64,000 bases of DNA from Aequorivita xiaoshiensis. GTDB lineage: Bacteria > Bacteroidota > Bacteroidia > Flavobacteriales > Flavobacteriaceae. The notes below the pieces were generated by a model. That model did not search any database. It was not told the origin of the DNA and worked only from the letters and a program-made list of their open reading frames with translations. The stretch is taken from the NCBI RefSeq assembly GCF_022008395.1, contig NZ_JAIRBB010000002.1, positions 1-64,000 on the forward strand, in the 5' to 3' direction. Below, piece after piece: positions 20,764 to 30,147 of the stretch. Within the stretch, counting starts at the first letter, position 1; every line of letters begins with the position of its first letter. Both the position numbers and the translations under genes were made by a program.

Positions 20764-22478
20764 TAACTTATGTTTAGTTGTGCTGCAATAGCCTCTATTT
20801 TCTTTTGAAGAATCCCTTCAAAATTTTCTTTCTCTGAAGTGTTTACGCTAATGTAGAACTTTATTTTTGGTTCAGTACCACTTGGTCTTGCTGCAATTTT
20901 ACTTCCGTCTTCAGTATAGAAAATTAATACATTAGATTTTGGAAGGTTTAATTCTGAAGTTTCATTTTTAACGAAGTCTGTAGTTTCATTTTTAGAAACA
21001 TCATCCATTCTTACAACCTTACTTCCAGCAATTTCTTTAAATGGATTAGCGCGGAGTTCTTTCATCATTTCAGAAATTTCCTCAGCACCTTGTTTCCCTT
21101 TTTTTGTAAGGGAAATTAAGTGTTCGCGATAATTTCCAAATTGGTTGTAAACGTCATTAAGGTATTGAAACATACTGTTTCCAGCGTGTTTTTTCTGGGC
21201 TGCAATTTCACAAGCTAAAAGGGTAGCGGTAACTGCATCTTTATCGCGAACAAAATCGCCAACTAAATACCCGAAACTTTCTTCCCCGCCGCCAATAAAT
21301 TCCAACTCAGGATTGTCTTTAATCATTTTTGCTATCCATTTAAAGCCTGTTAGCCCTTCAAGATATTTCACATTATAGTGATTAGCAATTTTTTCAACCA
21401 TTGGGGTGGAAACTATCGTAGAAGCTACAAACTGATTTCCGTTCAGCTTTCCTGCTTTTTGCCATTGTTCAATAAGGAAATGCGTCATTAAAACCATAGT
21501 TTGGTTTCCGTTTAAAAGAACCATTTCATTATTACTATTTCTAACCGCAATCCCTAATCGATCGCAATCTGGGTCCGTTCCAATAACAATATCTGCATTT
21601 TCTTTTTCAGCGAGTTCCAATGCCATTTTTAAGGCTGCAGGTTCTTCAGGGTTTGGAGATGTTACCGTAGGGAAATCTCCATTTGGTTCTGCCTGTTCTT
21701 CAACAATTAACACATTGTTATAGCCAGCTTGTTCCAAAACCTTTGGAATCATTGTGATTGAAGTTCCGTGAAGCGAAGTGAAAACGATTTTTAGGTTTTT
21801 ACGAGCTTCTTCTGAAGTATTGAAAGTTCCATTTTCTACAGATGCCTTGGCGAAAGCCTCATCTACTTCTGAATCTATATTCTGAATCAAACTTTCATTT
21901 GCTTCAAACTTTATGTCTTCGTATTTAAGAGAATTAATTTCAGAAATGATTTCTCCGTCTTGTGGTGGCACTAATTGTCCTCCATCTTCCCAATAAACTT
22001 TGTAACCATTGTATTCAGGAGGGTTGTGTGAAGCTGTAAGTACAATTCCCGCTTGACATCCTAGGTGTTTTACTGCGAATGAAAGCTCTGGAGTAGGGCG
22101 TAGGTCTGAAAAAAGGAAAACTTTTATTCCATTAGCCGAAAAAACATTAGCAACAACTTTTGCAAAACTTTTGCTATTGTGCCTACAATCGTATGCAATG
22201 GCTACTTTTATATCTTGGTTAGGGAATTTTTCTTTCAGGTAATTAGAAAGACCTTGAGTGTTTTTTCCTAAGGTATATTTATTAATTCTATTGTCGCCAA
22301 GCCCCATAATGCCTCGCATTCCACCAGTTCCGAACTCAAGGTTCTTGTAGAAACTGTCTTCCAACCCCTCAGGATCGTTTGCGATCATTTCTTTAATATC
22401 GTGTTGAGTTTTCTCGTCGAAAAAAGGGGTGAGCCATTGGTTAACGCGGTCTAAAATTTTCGGATCTACGTAAATCAT
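20763..22478 (-). CDS. Phospho-sugar mutase (phosphoglucomutase/phosphomannomutase)
   Basis: This 571-residue alpha-D-phosphohexomutase interconverts sugar 1- and 6-phosphates, supplying precursors for envelope sugars and central metabolism. All four signature loops are present: phosphoserine loop TASHNPPEYNGYKVYW, metal loop GTDPDCDRLGIA, sugar loop GGGEESFGYLVG and phosphate loop RPSGTEPKIKFY. Length and N-terminal DGLEDSFYKNLEFGTGGMRG-like phrasing match the long PgcA-type enzyme of Firmicutes and Bacteroidota. Confidence 0.93.
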   Translation of the reverse strand: MIYVDPKILDRVNQWLTPFFDEKTQHDIKEMIANDPEGLEDSFYKNLEFGTGGMRGIMGLGDNRINKYTLGKNTQGLSNYLKEKFPNQDIKVAIAYDCRHNSKSFAKVVANVFSANGIKVFLFSDLRPTPELSFAVKHLGCQAGIVLTASHNPPEYNGYKVYWEDGGQLVPPQDGEIISEINSLKYEDIKFEANESLIQNIDSEVDEAFAKASVENGTFNTSEEARKNLKIVFTSLHGTSITMIPKVLEQAGYNNVLIVEEQAEPNGDFPTVTSPNPEEPAALKMALELAEKENADIVIGTDPDCDRLGIAVRNSNNEMVLLNGNQTMVLMTHFLIEQWQKAGKLNGNQFVASTIVSTPMVEKIANHYNVKYLEGLTGFKWIAKMIKDNPELEFIGGGEESFGYLVGDFVRDKDAVTATLLACEIAAQKKHAGNSMFQYLNDVYNQFGNYREHLISLTKKGKQGAEEISEMMKELRANPFKEIAGSKVVRMDDVSKNETTDFVKNETSELNLPKSNVLIFYTEDGSKIAARPSGTEPKIKFYISVNTSEKENFEGILQKKIEAIAAQLNIS

Positions 22479-22526
22479 TTTCTTAAATTAAAAGTGCAAA
22501 AATAGGCATAAATATAGTGCCTAAAG

Positions 22527-22594
22527 TCTGCTAAAGTTAAAAAGTACTTAAAGTTGGATCTCTCCATACTCTAAGTACTTTGCCTTTTAGCAGA
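22527..22594. repeat. 68-nt bipartite inverted repeat between two minus-strand genes
   Basis: An outer 9-bp stem TCTGCTAAA (22527-22535) / TTTAGCAGA (22586-22594) encloses an inner perfect 10-bp stem AAAGTACTTA (22541-22550) / TAAGTACTTT (22572-22581), with short internal loops and a 21-base apical loop. It fills most of the gap between the GT2 gene and the mutase. There is no T-run after it on the minus strand, so it is not a standard terminator. It could be an RNA processing or regulatory structure, or a relic of a small mobile repeat. Confidence 0.75.
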
Positions 22595-22596
22595 TA

Positions 22597-23544
22597 TTAA
22601 GTGTTTATAATTTCTTTAATTATATAGTTTTTTGATTCTTTTTTGCTTCTAAGAATCAACTCTCCTAAGAATCCTGCTAAGAAAAGTTGTGAACCTAGCA
22701 CCATTGCAGTTAAGGCTATAAAAAACTCTGGACGTTCTGCTATTAATCTGCCAGTTGGGTTTAAGAACAGCTTGTCTACACCTAAATACAACGCAAAACA
22801 AAACCCGATGAATAACATTAAAGCTCCCCAAGCTCCAAATAAGTGCATTGGACGTTTGCCGAAGCGAGATAAAAACCAAATAGTTATTAAGTCTAAAAAC
22901 CCACGAATAAAACGCTCAGCGCCAAACTTTGTAGTCCCGTATTTTCGGGCTTGGTGAATTACTGGTTTTTCTGAAATTTTAGTAAAACCTGCATTTTTAG
23001 CCAAAACTGGAATGTATCGATGCATTTCTCCAGTTACTTCTATACTCTTTACAACGTCTTTTTTATACGCTTTTAATCCACAATTAAAGTCGTGTAATTT
23101 TACGCCTGAAGTTTTTCGAGCAGCATAATTAAAAAGCTTTGAAGGTAAATTTTTACTAATTACAGAATCGTAGCGTTTCTTTTTCCATCCTGAAACTAAA
23201 TCGTAACCTTCTTCGGTAACCATTTTGTATAATTCAGGAATTTCTTCAGGACTATCTTGTAAATCGGCATCCATGGTGATGACTACATCTCCTTTTGCCA
23301 TTGCAAAGCCAGCGTGTAGCGCTTGTGATTTTCCGTAATTTTTTTGAAACCGAATACCTTTTACGTCCGGATCTTCAGATGAAATTTTATCGATTATATC
23401 CCAAGAACCATCAGTACTTCCGTCGTCGATAAAAATTAGCTCGTATGCGAAACTATTTGCTTGCATTACAGATGTAATCCAGCGATAAAGTTCATTAAGA
23501 GACTCTTCTTCGTTAAGAAGTGGGATGACTATGGAAATATTCAT
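22597..23544 (-). CDS. GT2 family glycosyltransferase with C-terminal membrane anchor
   Basis: This 315-residue protein has a GT-A domain (about 1-230) opening with ISIVIPLLNEEESLNELY, the metal/nucleotide motif MDADLQD (about residue 92), then two TM helices (about 238-258 and 273-297). This layout is that of dolichyl/undecaprenyl-phosphate sugar synthases (DPM1/ArnC/GtrB type), which charge a lipid carrier with a sugar at the inner membrane. It lies 8 bases after the DUF4199 gene. Confidence 0.9.
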   Translation of the reverse strand: MNISIVIPLLNEEESLNELYRWITSVMQANSFAYELIFIDDGSTDGSWDIIDKISSEDPDVKGIRFQKNYGKSQALHAGFAMAKGDVVITMDADLQDSPEEIPELYKMVTEEGYDLVSGWKKKRYDSVISKNLPSKLFNYAARKTSGVKLHDFNCGLKAYKKDVVKSIEVTGEMHRYIPVLAKNAGFTKISEKPVIHQARKYGTTKFGAERFIRGFLDLITIWFLSRFGKRPMHLFGAWGALMLFIGFCFALYLGVDKLFLNPTGRLIAERPEFFIALTAMVLGSQLFLAGFLGELILRSKKESKNYIIKEIINT

Positions 23545-23552
23545 TTAGTAAA

Positions 23553-24080
23553 TTAAAGTTGTGGAGGGTTTTTCTTTAAAATCATACCAGCAACAAGCGA
23601 TATTATAAAACCGAAAAACAGTGTTGCTAAAATCCCCATAGCCGACATTATAGTAGGGGTCATAAATTTAGCTGAAATTTCAAGACTATTTTCCATTTGC
23701 TCCTCTGTCATGTTAGGAAAATCAGTAATCATTTGCTCTCTAGAGAAGTCTAATGTTTTCTGGATAAAATCAGGATCTATATAATTGATGAAAATATAAT
23801 TGAAGATAACTGATATAATCCCTGCCACAAGGCTAATTGCTAGGCCTGTTTTTAGAGCCTGAGCGATTGTAAGAAACCCAGCATTGTCAGTTTTAAACGC
23901 TTTAATTCCATAAACTAGTACACCTATAGATATTACTAATTGTAAAATGGTAAGCCACCAAGGTCTATCTATGTGTGCGTCAAGAACAAACGATATAACT
24001 TGTAATACAATTGAAAGTAAAGCTAAAAGTACTCCGAAGTTAAGGGCGATTTTTTTTAATGATGCGGTTTGATTTTCCAT
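23553..24080 (-). CDS. DUF4199 family membrane protein
   Basis: This 175-residue protein has four predicted TM helices (about 11-30, 41-60, 77-98, 142-166). The layout with LTIAQALKTGLAISLVAGIISVIFN and a helical loop (residues 100-135, DFSREQMITDFPNMTEEQM) matches DUF4199, a Bacteroidota family of unknown function. It leads an operon with the GT2 transferase, from a promoter at 24145-24172. A short hairpin TCTACCA/TGGTAGA (24102-24122) lies in its leader. Confidence 0.88.
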   Translation of the reverse strand: MENQTASLKKIALNFGVLLALLSIVLQVISFVLDAHIDRPWWLTILQLVISIGVLVYGIKAFKTDNAGFLTIAQALKTGLAISLVAGIISVIFNYIFINYIDPDFIQKTLDFSREQMITDFPNMTEEQMENSLEISAKFMTPTIMSAMGILATLFFGFIISLVAGMILKKNPPQL

Positions 24081-24144
24081 AATTATAAATTGGTTTAATA
24101 ATCTACCAAAATTGGTGGTAGAAAAGGTTCGGTTTGTTAGTAAA

Positions 24145-24172
24145 CAAAGATAGTAAAACGTTACATTTGCAA
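24145..24172 (-). promoter_or_regulatory. Promoter of the DUF4199-GT2 operon
   Basis: On the minus strand: TTG (24172-24170), 17 bases, TATCTTTG (24152-24145). It matches the flavobacterial consensus and is divergent from the L31 promoter about 40 bases away. Confidence 0.75.
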
Positions 24173-24209
24173 CTGAATTTATTGTGAATTAAAAAAGTGC
24201 AATATTTTG

Positions 24210-24239
24210 TTGCTATTTTCTAATTATTGATTAAATTTG
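24210..24239 (+). promoter_or_regulatory. rpmE promoter and leader hairpin
   Basis: TTG (24210-24212), 19 bases, TAAATTTG (24232-24239). The likely transcript begins near 24246, and its first bases form the hairpin TTCCGA-AAGG-TCGGAA (24249-24264), which may be regulatory. Because the promoter covers 24227, the in-frame ATG there cannot be the L31 start. Confidence 0.8.
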
Positions 24240-24295
24240 CAAACTCAATTCCGAAAGGTCGGAAGAGTACATTTATAAAAAATAATATTACAGAG

Positions 24296-24577
24296 ATGAA
24301 AAAAGGTATCCACCCAGATAATTATAGAGTAGTTGCTTTTAAGGATATGAGTAACGAAGAAATTTTCCTTACTAAGTCAACAGCTGATACTAAAGAAACT
24401 ATTGAAGTTGATGGTGTTGAATATCCTTTAGTAAAAATGGAGATTTCACGTACATCACACCCTTTCTACACAGGAAAAGCAAAACTTATTGATACTGCTG
24501 GACGTATTGATAAATTCAAAAACAAATACGACAAGTTTAAAAAACCTGCAAAAGCAGCAGAAAAAACTGAAGAGTAG
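24296..24577 (+). CDS. rpmE: 50S ribosomal protein L31, type B
   Basis: This is a ribosomal protein of the central protuberance. The 93-residue sequence starts [20 protein letters not shown] and contains [24 protein letters not shown], the hallmark of L31. It lacks the CxxC zinc ligands, so it is the zinc-free type B form (length also type B). The start at 24296 is chosen over 24227 because homologues begin with MKKGIHP and the promoter overlaps the longer start. It is a single-gene unit followed by a strong terminator. Confidence 0.96.
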   Translation: MKKGIHPDNYRVVAFKDMSNEEIFLTKSTADTKETIEVDGVEYPLVKMEISRTSHPFYTGKAKLIDTAGRIDKFKNKYDKFKKPAKAAEKTEE

Positions 24578-24663
24578 GTTTCGATTCAATTTTAATATTG
24601 ATGCTGATACATATCAGAATCATTTATTGAAATTAGTCAATCCACTCTAAATAGATAATTTAC

Positions 24664-24695
24664 AAAAGCCTTCGAGAAATCGAAGGCTTTTTTGA
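24664..24695 (+). terminator. Rho-independent terminator after rpmE
   Basis: AAAAGCCTTCGA, loop GAAA, TCGAAGGCTTTTTT is a perfect 12-bp stem capped by a GNRA tetraloop and followed by T residues. Confidence 0.9.
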
Positions 24696-24806
24696 TTTGT
24701 TATATTTAATTGACTCTTGCAGATTTTTAAGTAAAATTGGTTTTGTATTTTTACTGCTACGATTTTTAAAGAATCGCAAACCTAATATCGAAAATCTAAA
24801 ATCAAA

Positions 24807-25982
24807 ATGAACTATATTCTTTTCGACGGAAACGTCCGCAATCAACTTTTACCATTTACTTTTACCCGACCAGTAGCCGATATCCGAGTTGGAGTTTTAA
24901 CCATTCGTGAAAAATGGGAACATTATTTAGGTTTTACTACAACAACAGTAACTGAAGATTATCTTTCAGATAAATATCCGTTTCTAGAATTAGACAAGAA
25001 CATTTTTATAAACGCTTCTTTTCTGCCTTCACAAAATTTAGTGAATATTATTAAACATTTAGAGGAGAATCAAGCCGTATTTTTTGATGATGAACCGCTT
25101 GCTTTTTTCACTTCGGATGGTCAAGAAGTAGATTTTAATACCTATGACGTTATCCAATACGAGCACAAAGATGTGTTACGAATTGAAAACACTTGGGATA
25201 TCTTTTCTAAAAATGGCGAAGCGATAAAACGCGATTTTGAAATGCTAACGGAAGGAAGACAATCACAACCAATCCCCGATGGCGTTTGGGCAAAAAATCC
25301 AGAGAATATTTTTATTGAAGAAGGAGCAAAAATTGAGTTTTGTACACTAAATGCATCTAATGGTCCTATATATATAGGTAAAGAAGCCGAAATCATGGAA
25401 GGTTCGTTAGTTCGTGGTCCCTTTGCACTTTGCGAAAACGCGACTTTAAAAATGGGCGCTAAAATATATTCAGATACAACTATAGGTCCACATAGTAAAG
25501 TGGGAGGTGAGGTGAATAACTCAGTAATTTTCGGTTTTTCAAATAAAGGTCACGACGGGTTTTTAGGTAATGCTGTTTTAGGAGAGTGGTGTAATTTGGG
25601 TGCCGATACTAATAATTCAAATTTAAAGAATAATTACGCTGAAGTTCGTCTATGGAATTACGAAACAGAAGGATTTGCAAAAACAGGGTTGCAATTTTGT
25701 GGTTTAATGATGGGGGATCACAGTAAATGTGGTATCAATACAATGTTTAACACAGGAACTGTTGTAGGTGTAAGCGCAAATATTTTTGGCAGTGGATTTC
25801 CACGAAATTTTGTGCCAAGTTTTAGTTGGGGTGGAAGCAGTGGTTTCACAACTTATAAAACAAGTAAAGCTTTTGAAGTAGCTAAAGTAGTAATGAGTCG
25901 TAGAAATATTGAGTTTACTGAAACAGATGAAAAAATATTAGAACACGTATTTGAAGAAACAGCAAAGTGGAGAAAGGATTAA
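24807..25982 (+). CDS. GlmU-family putative sugar nucleotidyltransferase
   Basis: This 391-residue protein opens with NYILFDGNVRNQLLPFTFTR, the start typical of the Bacteroidota GlmU-like family, which has a degenerate nucleotidyltransferase-like N-domain (no GxGxR pyrophosphorylase loop is visible). The C-terminal half (about 180-340) is a left-handed beta-helix of hexapeptide repeats (GPIYIGKEAEIMEGSLVRGP, LGADTNNSNLKNNY, CGINTMFNTGTVVGV), as in acyltransferases. A role in amino-sugar nucleotide synthesis is possible, but the active-site loop cannot be confirmed by eye. It overlaps the convergent 91-residue gene by 4 bases. Confidence 0.85.
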   Translation: MNYILFDGNVRNQLLPFTFTRPVADIRVGVLTIREKWEHYLGFTTTTVTEDYLSDKYPFLELDKNIFINASFLPSQNLVNIIKHLEENQAVFFDDEPLAFFTSDGQEVDFNTYDVIQYEHKDVLRIENTWDIFSKNGEAIKRDFEMLTEGRQSQPIPDGVWAKNPENIFIEEGAKIEFCTLNASNGPIYIGKEAEIMEGSLVRGPFALCENATLKMGAKIYSDTTIGPHSKVGGEVNNSVIFGFSNKGHDGFLGNAVLGEWCNLGADTNNSNLKNNYAEVRLWNYETEGFAKTGLQFCGLMMGDHSKCGINTMFNTGTVVGVSANIFGSGFPRNFVPSFSWGGSSGFTTYKTSKAFEVAKVVMSRRNIEFTETDEKILEHVFEETAKWRKD

Positions 25983-26254
25983 TAATAAAATAAGAAGTAA
26001 ATAATTGCACTTAATATTATAGTCATTACGCCACCAAAGATCACAATTAATCGTTTTTGGCGGCGTAATTCGTTTTCTTTTAATTGCTGTTTAAAAGCCA
26101 CAAACTGAGCAGGAGACATTTTTTTATGATCTACAATTTTCTTTGAGTTAGAACTTTTAGAATCAACATCTTTTTCAAAGTAACTTTTTCGTTTGACGAG
26201 CTGCTTCGCATTATTGCGAATAGATTGAATCATCCCTGAACTTCCAAATCCCAT
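25979..26254 (-). CDS. Conserved small membrane protein, function unknown
   Basis: This 91-residue protein has a charged N-terminal part (Lys/Ser-rich, MSPAQFVAFKQQLKENELRRQKR) and one C-terminal TM helix (IVIFGGVMTIILSAIIYFLF). The N-terminus is probably cytoplasmic. Its ATG follows directly on the stop codon of the peptide-binding lipoprotein gene, so they form an operon. I do not recognise a named family. Confidence 0.75.
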   Translation of the reverse strand: MGFGSSGMIQSIRNNAKQLVKRKSYFEKDVDSKSSNSKKIVDHKKMSPAQFVAFKQQLKENELRRQKRLIVIFGGVMTIILSAIIYFLFYY

Positions 26255-27874
26255 TTACTTTTCTTTTTTGACCTTTTTTAAAATTAAAAAATTCTGAGGA
26301 TTAATGCCTAAGCCAGAAACTTTATTATTTACAAAACGTACTGCCATATCGTAAAACAAAGGCACTACAGGTGCTTCCTCAATTATAATGGAGTCCATTT
26401 TTGTGTAGAGTAGTTTGCGTTCGTCAATATTTGAAACGGAAAGTGAATTTACATAAAGACTATCGTATACCTCATTTTTAAAGTGCGTATAATTTGGCCC
26501 ATTAGGTGTAAAATTTTGGCTGTAAAAAAGCGATAAATAGTTTTCAGCATCAGGATAATCTGCAATCCAGCTACCGCGAAAAATATCAAGTTCTCCGCTG
26601 CTTCTCATTTGTCTGAGTGTGGAAGGAGGCATCACATCTATGGTTACATTTATTCCAATTTTCTCTAATTCCCGTTGAACATATTCACATATATCTAGAT
26701 ATTGACTGTTTGTACCAATGGTAATTTCTGGTTTAGAATCGCCGGTTTCTGTTTGGTACTGTTCTATTAATTGCTTTGCTTTTTCCGGTTGGTAAGTATA
26801 TCCGTTAATTTCTTCATAACCAGGCAGCCCTTTTGGGATGAAGCCGTGAATGGCAGGTATACCCATTCCGTTTCGTAAATAGGTAACCATTTTTTTACGG
26901 TCGAAACCGTAATTTATGGCTTGACGTAAGGTTTTGTTTTGTATTTCGGTTGTTTTACTCCCTAGAAAAATACCTAAGTATTCTGTATTTAAATATGGCC
27001 CCGTAATCATATAAGCCATATCGTTATATTTTGACTGCAGTTTGCCTTCGGTAGTTAATAACTCATCTTTATAACTACCATCTAAACCGGAGATAAAATC
27101 TAATTTACCTTGCGCAAATTGTAGAAATTCACTTTGCTTATCGGGAAGAAATGTAATTGCAACAGCTTCAAGATGAGGGAGTCTTTTTCCATTTTCATCA
27201 CGCTCAAAATAAAGCGGGTTTTTAGTAAAAACTAATTTTACATTTTCTTCCCACATCTTAAATTGAAAAGGACCAGTACCTACAGGGTTTCTTCTAAATT
27301 CATTTCCGTAATACTCTACAGCTTCTTTAGGGACTACTGAACAATAGCGCATTGAAAGCAATCCTAGAAAGGCAGGGAATGGTTTTTTTAAATTTATTAT
27401 TAGGGTTGAGTCGTTTACAGCTTTATAATTTTCTACGTTATTCATAACCCAGCTTCCAGAAGAAGCAACACCTTCGTCCAACAGTCTATCGAAGCTATAA
27501 ACAAAATCTTCAGCTACTACCTTTCTTGTATATCTTTTTGAGTTTTGGGTTCCTTCTTGTGCAAAAGCTCTATTCTGATGAAAATAGACATCTGTACGAA
27601 GGTAGAAAGTATAGGTGTTAGTAGAATCGTCAATCGTCCAGCGCTTTGCAATGTCTGGCATAATATTTAACGAATCATCTAGTTGTACTAGGCCATTATA
27701 AAGTTGATTATCAGGCCAAATTGCTTGCGGATTACGAGCAAATGCAGGATCTAAAGTGGGGATGTTTCCGTGCTCATTGTAGTGAAAAACAAGATGATCA
27801 CGTTCAGTTTCTGCTTTATTTTGGCAAGAAAGAAATGAAGATATAATTGTAAAAAATAAGATAATTCTAATCAT
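26255..27874 (-). CDS. Oligopeptide ABC transporter substrate-binding lipoprotein
   Basis: This 539-residue lipoprotein has lipobox FLSC (Cys17), then a SBP_bac_5 (OppA/DppA) domain through the rest: HYNEHGNIPTLDPAFARNPQ near the N-terminus, GTGPFQFKMWEENVKLVFTKN in the middle and DIFRGSWIADYPDAENYLSLFYS near residue 455. It should capture peptides for an inner-membrane ABC importer, but no Opp/Dpp permease genes are nearby. It is followed without a gap by a small membrane protein. Confidence 0.93.
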   Translation of the reverse strand: MIRIILFFTIISSFLSCQNKAETERDHLVFHYNEHGNIPTLDPAFARNPQAIWPDNQLYNGLVQLDDSLNIMPDIAKRWTIDDSTNTYTFYLRTDVYFHQNRAFAQEGTQNSKRYTRKVVAEDFVYSFDRLLDEGVASSGSWVMNNVENYKAVNDSTLIINLKKPFPAFLGLLSMRYCSVVPKEAVEYYGNEFRRNPVGTGPFQFKMWEENVKLVFTKNPLYFERDENGKRLPHLEAVAITFLPDKQSEFLQFAQGKLDFISGLDGSYKDELLTTEGKLQSKYNDMAYMITGPYLNTEYLGIFLGSKTTEIQNKTLRQAINYGFDRKKMVTYLRNGMGIPAIHGFIPKGLPGYEEINGYTYQPEKAKQLIEQYQTETGDSKPEITIGTNSQYLDICEYVQRELEKIGINVTIDVMPPSTLRQMRSSGELDIFRGSWIADYPDAENYLSLFYSQNFTPNGPNYTHFKNEVYDSLYVNSLSVSNIDERKLLYTKMDSIIIEEAPVVPLFYDMAVRFVNNKVSGLGINPQNFLILKKVKKEK

Positions 27875-28219
27875 AATTAAATGTCACCACGAATGCACGA
27901 ATATAGATGTTTATTGCCTTTTTTTGAGAATAAAATGGAGGAAATCAAGGTGGTTTTTAAGATTTGATTGAAGAATAGAATTTTCTGATGTAATAAATGC
28001 GAGTGAGCCTACAACTCTTCTTAATTAAATAGTAAGGTAAAATTCCTCTTTTCTGCAAATGCTTATACTATTGTGTTCTTTTCTTCACCTAATGTAGTTG
28101 CTTTTTGCAAATATAACTCAGCTTTGTGTACAAAATAAAACCTAAAATCATCCTTTAACCCCCACATCTATCATCTACTAATTAAAAGAGAATACCGTAT
28201 ATTTGCCGTAATAATTTTC
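27875..28219. other. Intergenic region with mtaB -7 element
   Basis: This 345-base divergent spacer has no gene. TATATTTG at 28198-28205 is a good -7 element 15 bases before the first mtaB ATG, so the mtaB leader would be very short. No TTG at the standard spacing was found. Confidence 0.55.
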
Positions 28220-29581
28220 ATGATGGAAAAAAATAAGAAAGTCGCCTTCTATACCCTAGGGTGTAAATTAAATTTCAGTGAAACTTCTACTATTGCGAGA
28301 GGTTTTGAAGGGGAAGGATTTGAACGTGTAGATTTTTCAGAAAAAGCTGATATATATGTGATTAATACTTGTAGTGTAACTGAAAATGCAGATAAGCGTT
28401 TTAAAACCATTGTAAAACAAGCGCAGAAGGTTAATCCGGCTGCATTTGTTGCTGCGATAGGCTGTTACGCACAACTTAAGCCACACGAATTGGCCGATGT
28501 TGATGGTGTGGATTTGGTTTTAGGAGCTACTGAAAAGTTTAAATTAACATCATATTTAAACGATCTTTTATCTCGTCCAGAGCGCGGTAGGGGTGCGGGG
28601 GTAGTGCATTCATGCGAAATTGAAGAAGCAGATTTTTATGTGGGTTCGTATTCTATTGGAGATAGAACACGTGCTTTTTTGAAAGTTCAAGATGGGTGTG
28701 ATTATAAATGTACGTACTGTACAATTCCTTTAGCTAGAGGGATTTCAAGAAGTGATACTCTAGAAAACGTTTTAAAGAATGCCTTTGAAATTTCACAACA
28801 AGGAATTAAAGAAATTGTTTTAACTGGAGTAAATATAGGGGATTACGGGAAAGGTGAGTTTGGAAATAAAAAACACGAACACACATTTTTAGATCTCGTA
28901 AAAGCATTAGATGAGGTAGAAGGAATTGAGAGACTGCGAATTTCTTCTATAGAGCCGAACTTACTTAAGAATGAAACTATTGAGTTTGTTTCAAAATCGA
29001 GAACTTTTGTACCTCATTTTCATATCCCGCTTCAAAGTGGAAGCAATGATATTTTAAAGCTAATGCGTCGCAGGTATATGCGTGAGTTATATACTGAAAG
29101 AGTGGCAAAGATTCGTGAAGTTATGCCAGATGCTTGTATTGGTGTTGATGTTATTGTTGGTTTTCCAGGAGAAACAGATGAGCGATTTTTAGAAACGTAC
29201 CACTTCCTCAACGAATTGGATATCTCGTATTTACACGTTTTTACTTATTCTGAAAGGGATAATACTCCTGCTGCCGAAATGGAAGGTGTAGTACCTAAAA
29301 AAGTGAGAAACAAGCGCAGTAAAATGTTTCGGGGGCTTTCAGCTAAGAAGAGAAGAGCGTTTTATGAAAGCCAACTTGGGACTACTCACACTGTACTTTT
29401 TGAAGGTGAAAATAAAGAAGGCTATATTCATGGGTTTACTGAAAATTACGTAAAAGTAAAAGCACCATGGAATCCTGAATTGGTAAATACGTTACAAGAA
29501 ATCACACTAACAAAAATTGATGAAGATGGATTAGTGAGGTTTGAGAATGTTGTACATGAAGTTGCAAATACAACACTTTAA
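28220..29581 (+). CDS. mtaB: tRNA t6A37 methylthiotransferase MtaB
   Basis: MtaB converts t6A to ms2t6A at position 37 of ANN-decoding tRNAs. The 453-residue protein has the three cysteines of the MTTase N-domain (GCKLN, NTCSVTENADKR, IGCYAQLKP), then the radical SAM motif GCDYKCTYCTIPLARG (CxxxCxxC), and a C-terminal TRAM-like region (about 380-450). The TLGCKLNFSE start marks MtaB rather than MiaB or RimO. ATG codons lie at 28220 and 28223; the first is used here. Confidence 0.95.
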   Translation: MMEKNKKVAFYTLGCKLNFSETSTIARGFEGEGFERVDFSEKADIYVINTCSVTENADKRFKTIVKQAQKVNPAAFVAAIGCYAQLKPHELADVDGVDLVLGATEKFKLTSYLNDLLSRPERGRGAGVVHSCEIEEADFYVGSYSIGDRTRAFLKVQDGCDYKCTYCTIPLARGISRSDTLENVLKNAFEISQQGIKEIVLTGVNIGDYGKGEFGNKKHEHTFLDLVKALDEVEGIERLRISSIEPNLLKNETIEFVSKSRTFVPHFHIPLQSGSNDILKLMRRRYMRELYTERVAKIREVMPDACIGVDVIVGFPGETDERFLETYHFLNELDISYLHVFTYSERDNTPAAEMEGVVPKKVRNKRSKMFRGLSAKKRRAFYESQLGTTHTVLFEGENKEGYIHGFTENYVKVKAPWNPELVNTLQEITLTKIDEDGLVRFENVVHEVANTTL

Positions 29582-29617
29582 GACATTTAAACTCATAAAT
29601 TAGAATATAATAAAAAT

Positions 29618-29654
29618 AATTGCGCTAGCATTTTTTTAAAACGCTAGCGCAATT
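29618..29654. terminator. Bidirectional terminator between mtaB and a GNAT gene
   Basis: AATTGCGCTAGC (29618-29629) and GCTAGCGCAATT (29643-29654) form a perfect 12-bp stem with a 13-base loop. The hairpin is followed by CTTTTT on the plus strand and lies 13 bases from the convergent gene's stop codon. Confidence 0.85.
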
Positions 29655-29667
29655 CTTTTTAATCGGG

Positions 29668-29967
29668 TTATATATTAATTCCTACAGGAAGTAATGATTT
29701 GTATTTTCTACGATTTTTACGCATAAATCCGACAATCTCAGGGCTTGTAGGCACTAAGCTAATTTCCCTGTCTTTTACTTCTTTAAAAACAGCTTCAATA
29801 AAAACTTCACGATAACCTTTTTCTTCCAACTCCTGAGGCATATCGTATTTTGTTAGGAATATTTTTCGGTCTTGAAGTGCGTATTCAATACGCGCCATTT
29901 TGCCTTCGATTTCAAGTTCAAATTGTCTTAAAAATTCGTTGTCGATAATTGCTACATCTTCAGTCAT
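29668..29967 (-). CDS. Small GNAT-family N-acetyltransferase (YjdJ-like)
   Basis: This 99-residue protein matches the compact Gcn5-related acetyltransferase-like family: FELEIEGKMARIEYALQDRK then LTKYDMPQELEEKGY, FIEAVFKEVKDREISLVPTS and a short basic C-terminal part. The family usually reads EG..A...Y......i.h..VP.e..G.Gi...L, and this copy keeps that order. The substrate is unknown. It is a single gene between a shared terminator and a divergent hydrolase. Confidence 0.8.
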   Translation of the reverse strand: MTEDVAIIDNEFLRQFELEIEGKMARIEYALQDRKIFLTKYDMPQELEEKGYREVFIEAVFKEVKDREISLVPTSPEIVGFMRKNRRKYKSLLPVGINI

Positions 29968-30147
29968 ACAGAGTTATTTAAGTATTATATCAAGAATTGT
30001 TATGTTTGTTAAATGTCTTTGCCACCACACATCTCAGAATAGAATGAGGTTTAATAAAATCTTATTTAAGTTGATTAGAGTTGTTTTCAAAGTAACCTAT
30101 TGTAAGAAATATAATTAGTTTAACAGATCCTTCGCAAGAATGATAAA

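Noticed and set aside
22643-22957. 104-residue ORF on the plus strand
   Set aside because: It is the antisense shadow of the GT2 transferase gene, which has clear motifs.
24227-24295. Longer N-terminus for ribosomal protein L31
   Set aside because: The upstream ATG lies inside the promoter; L31 proteins start at MKKGIHP.
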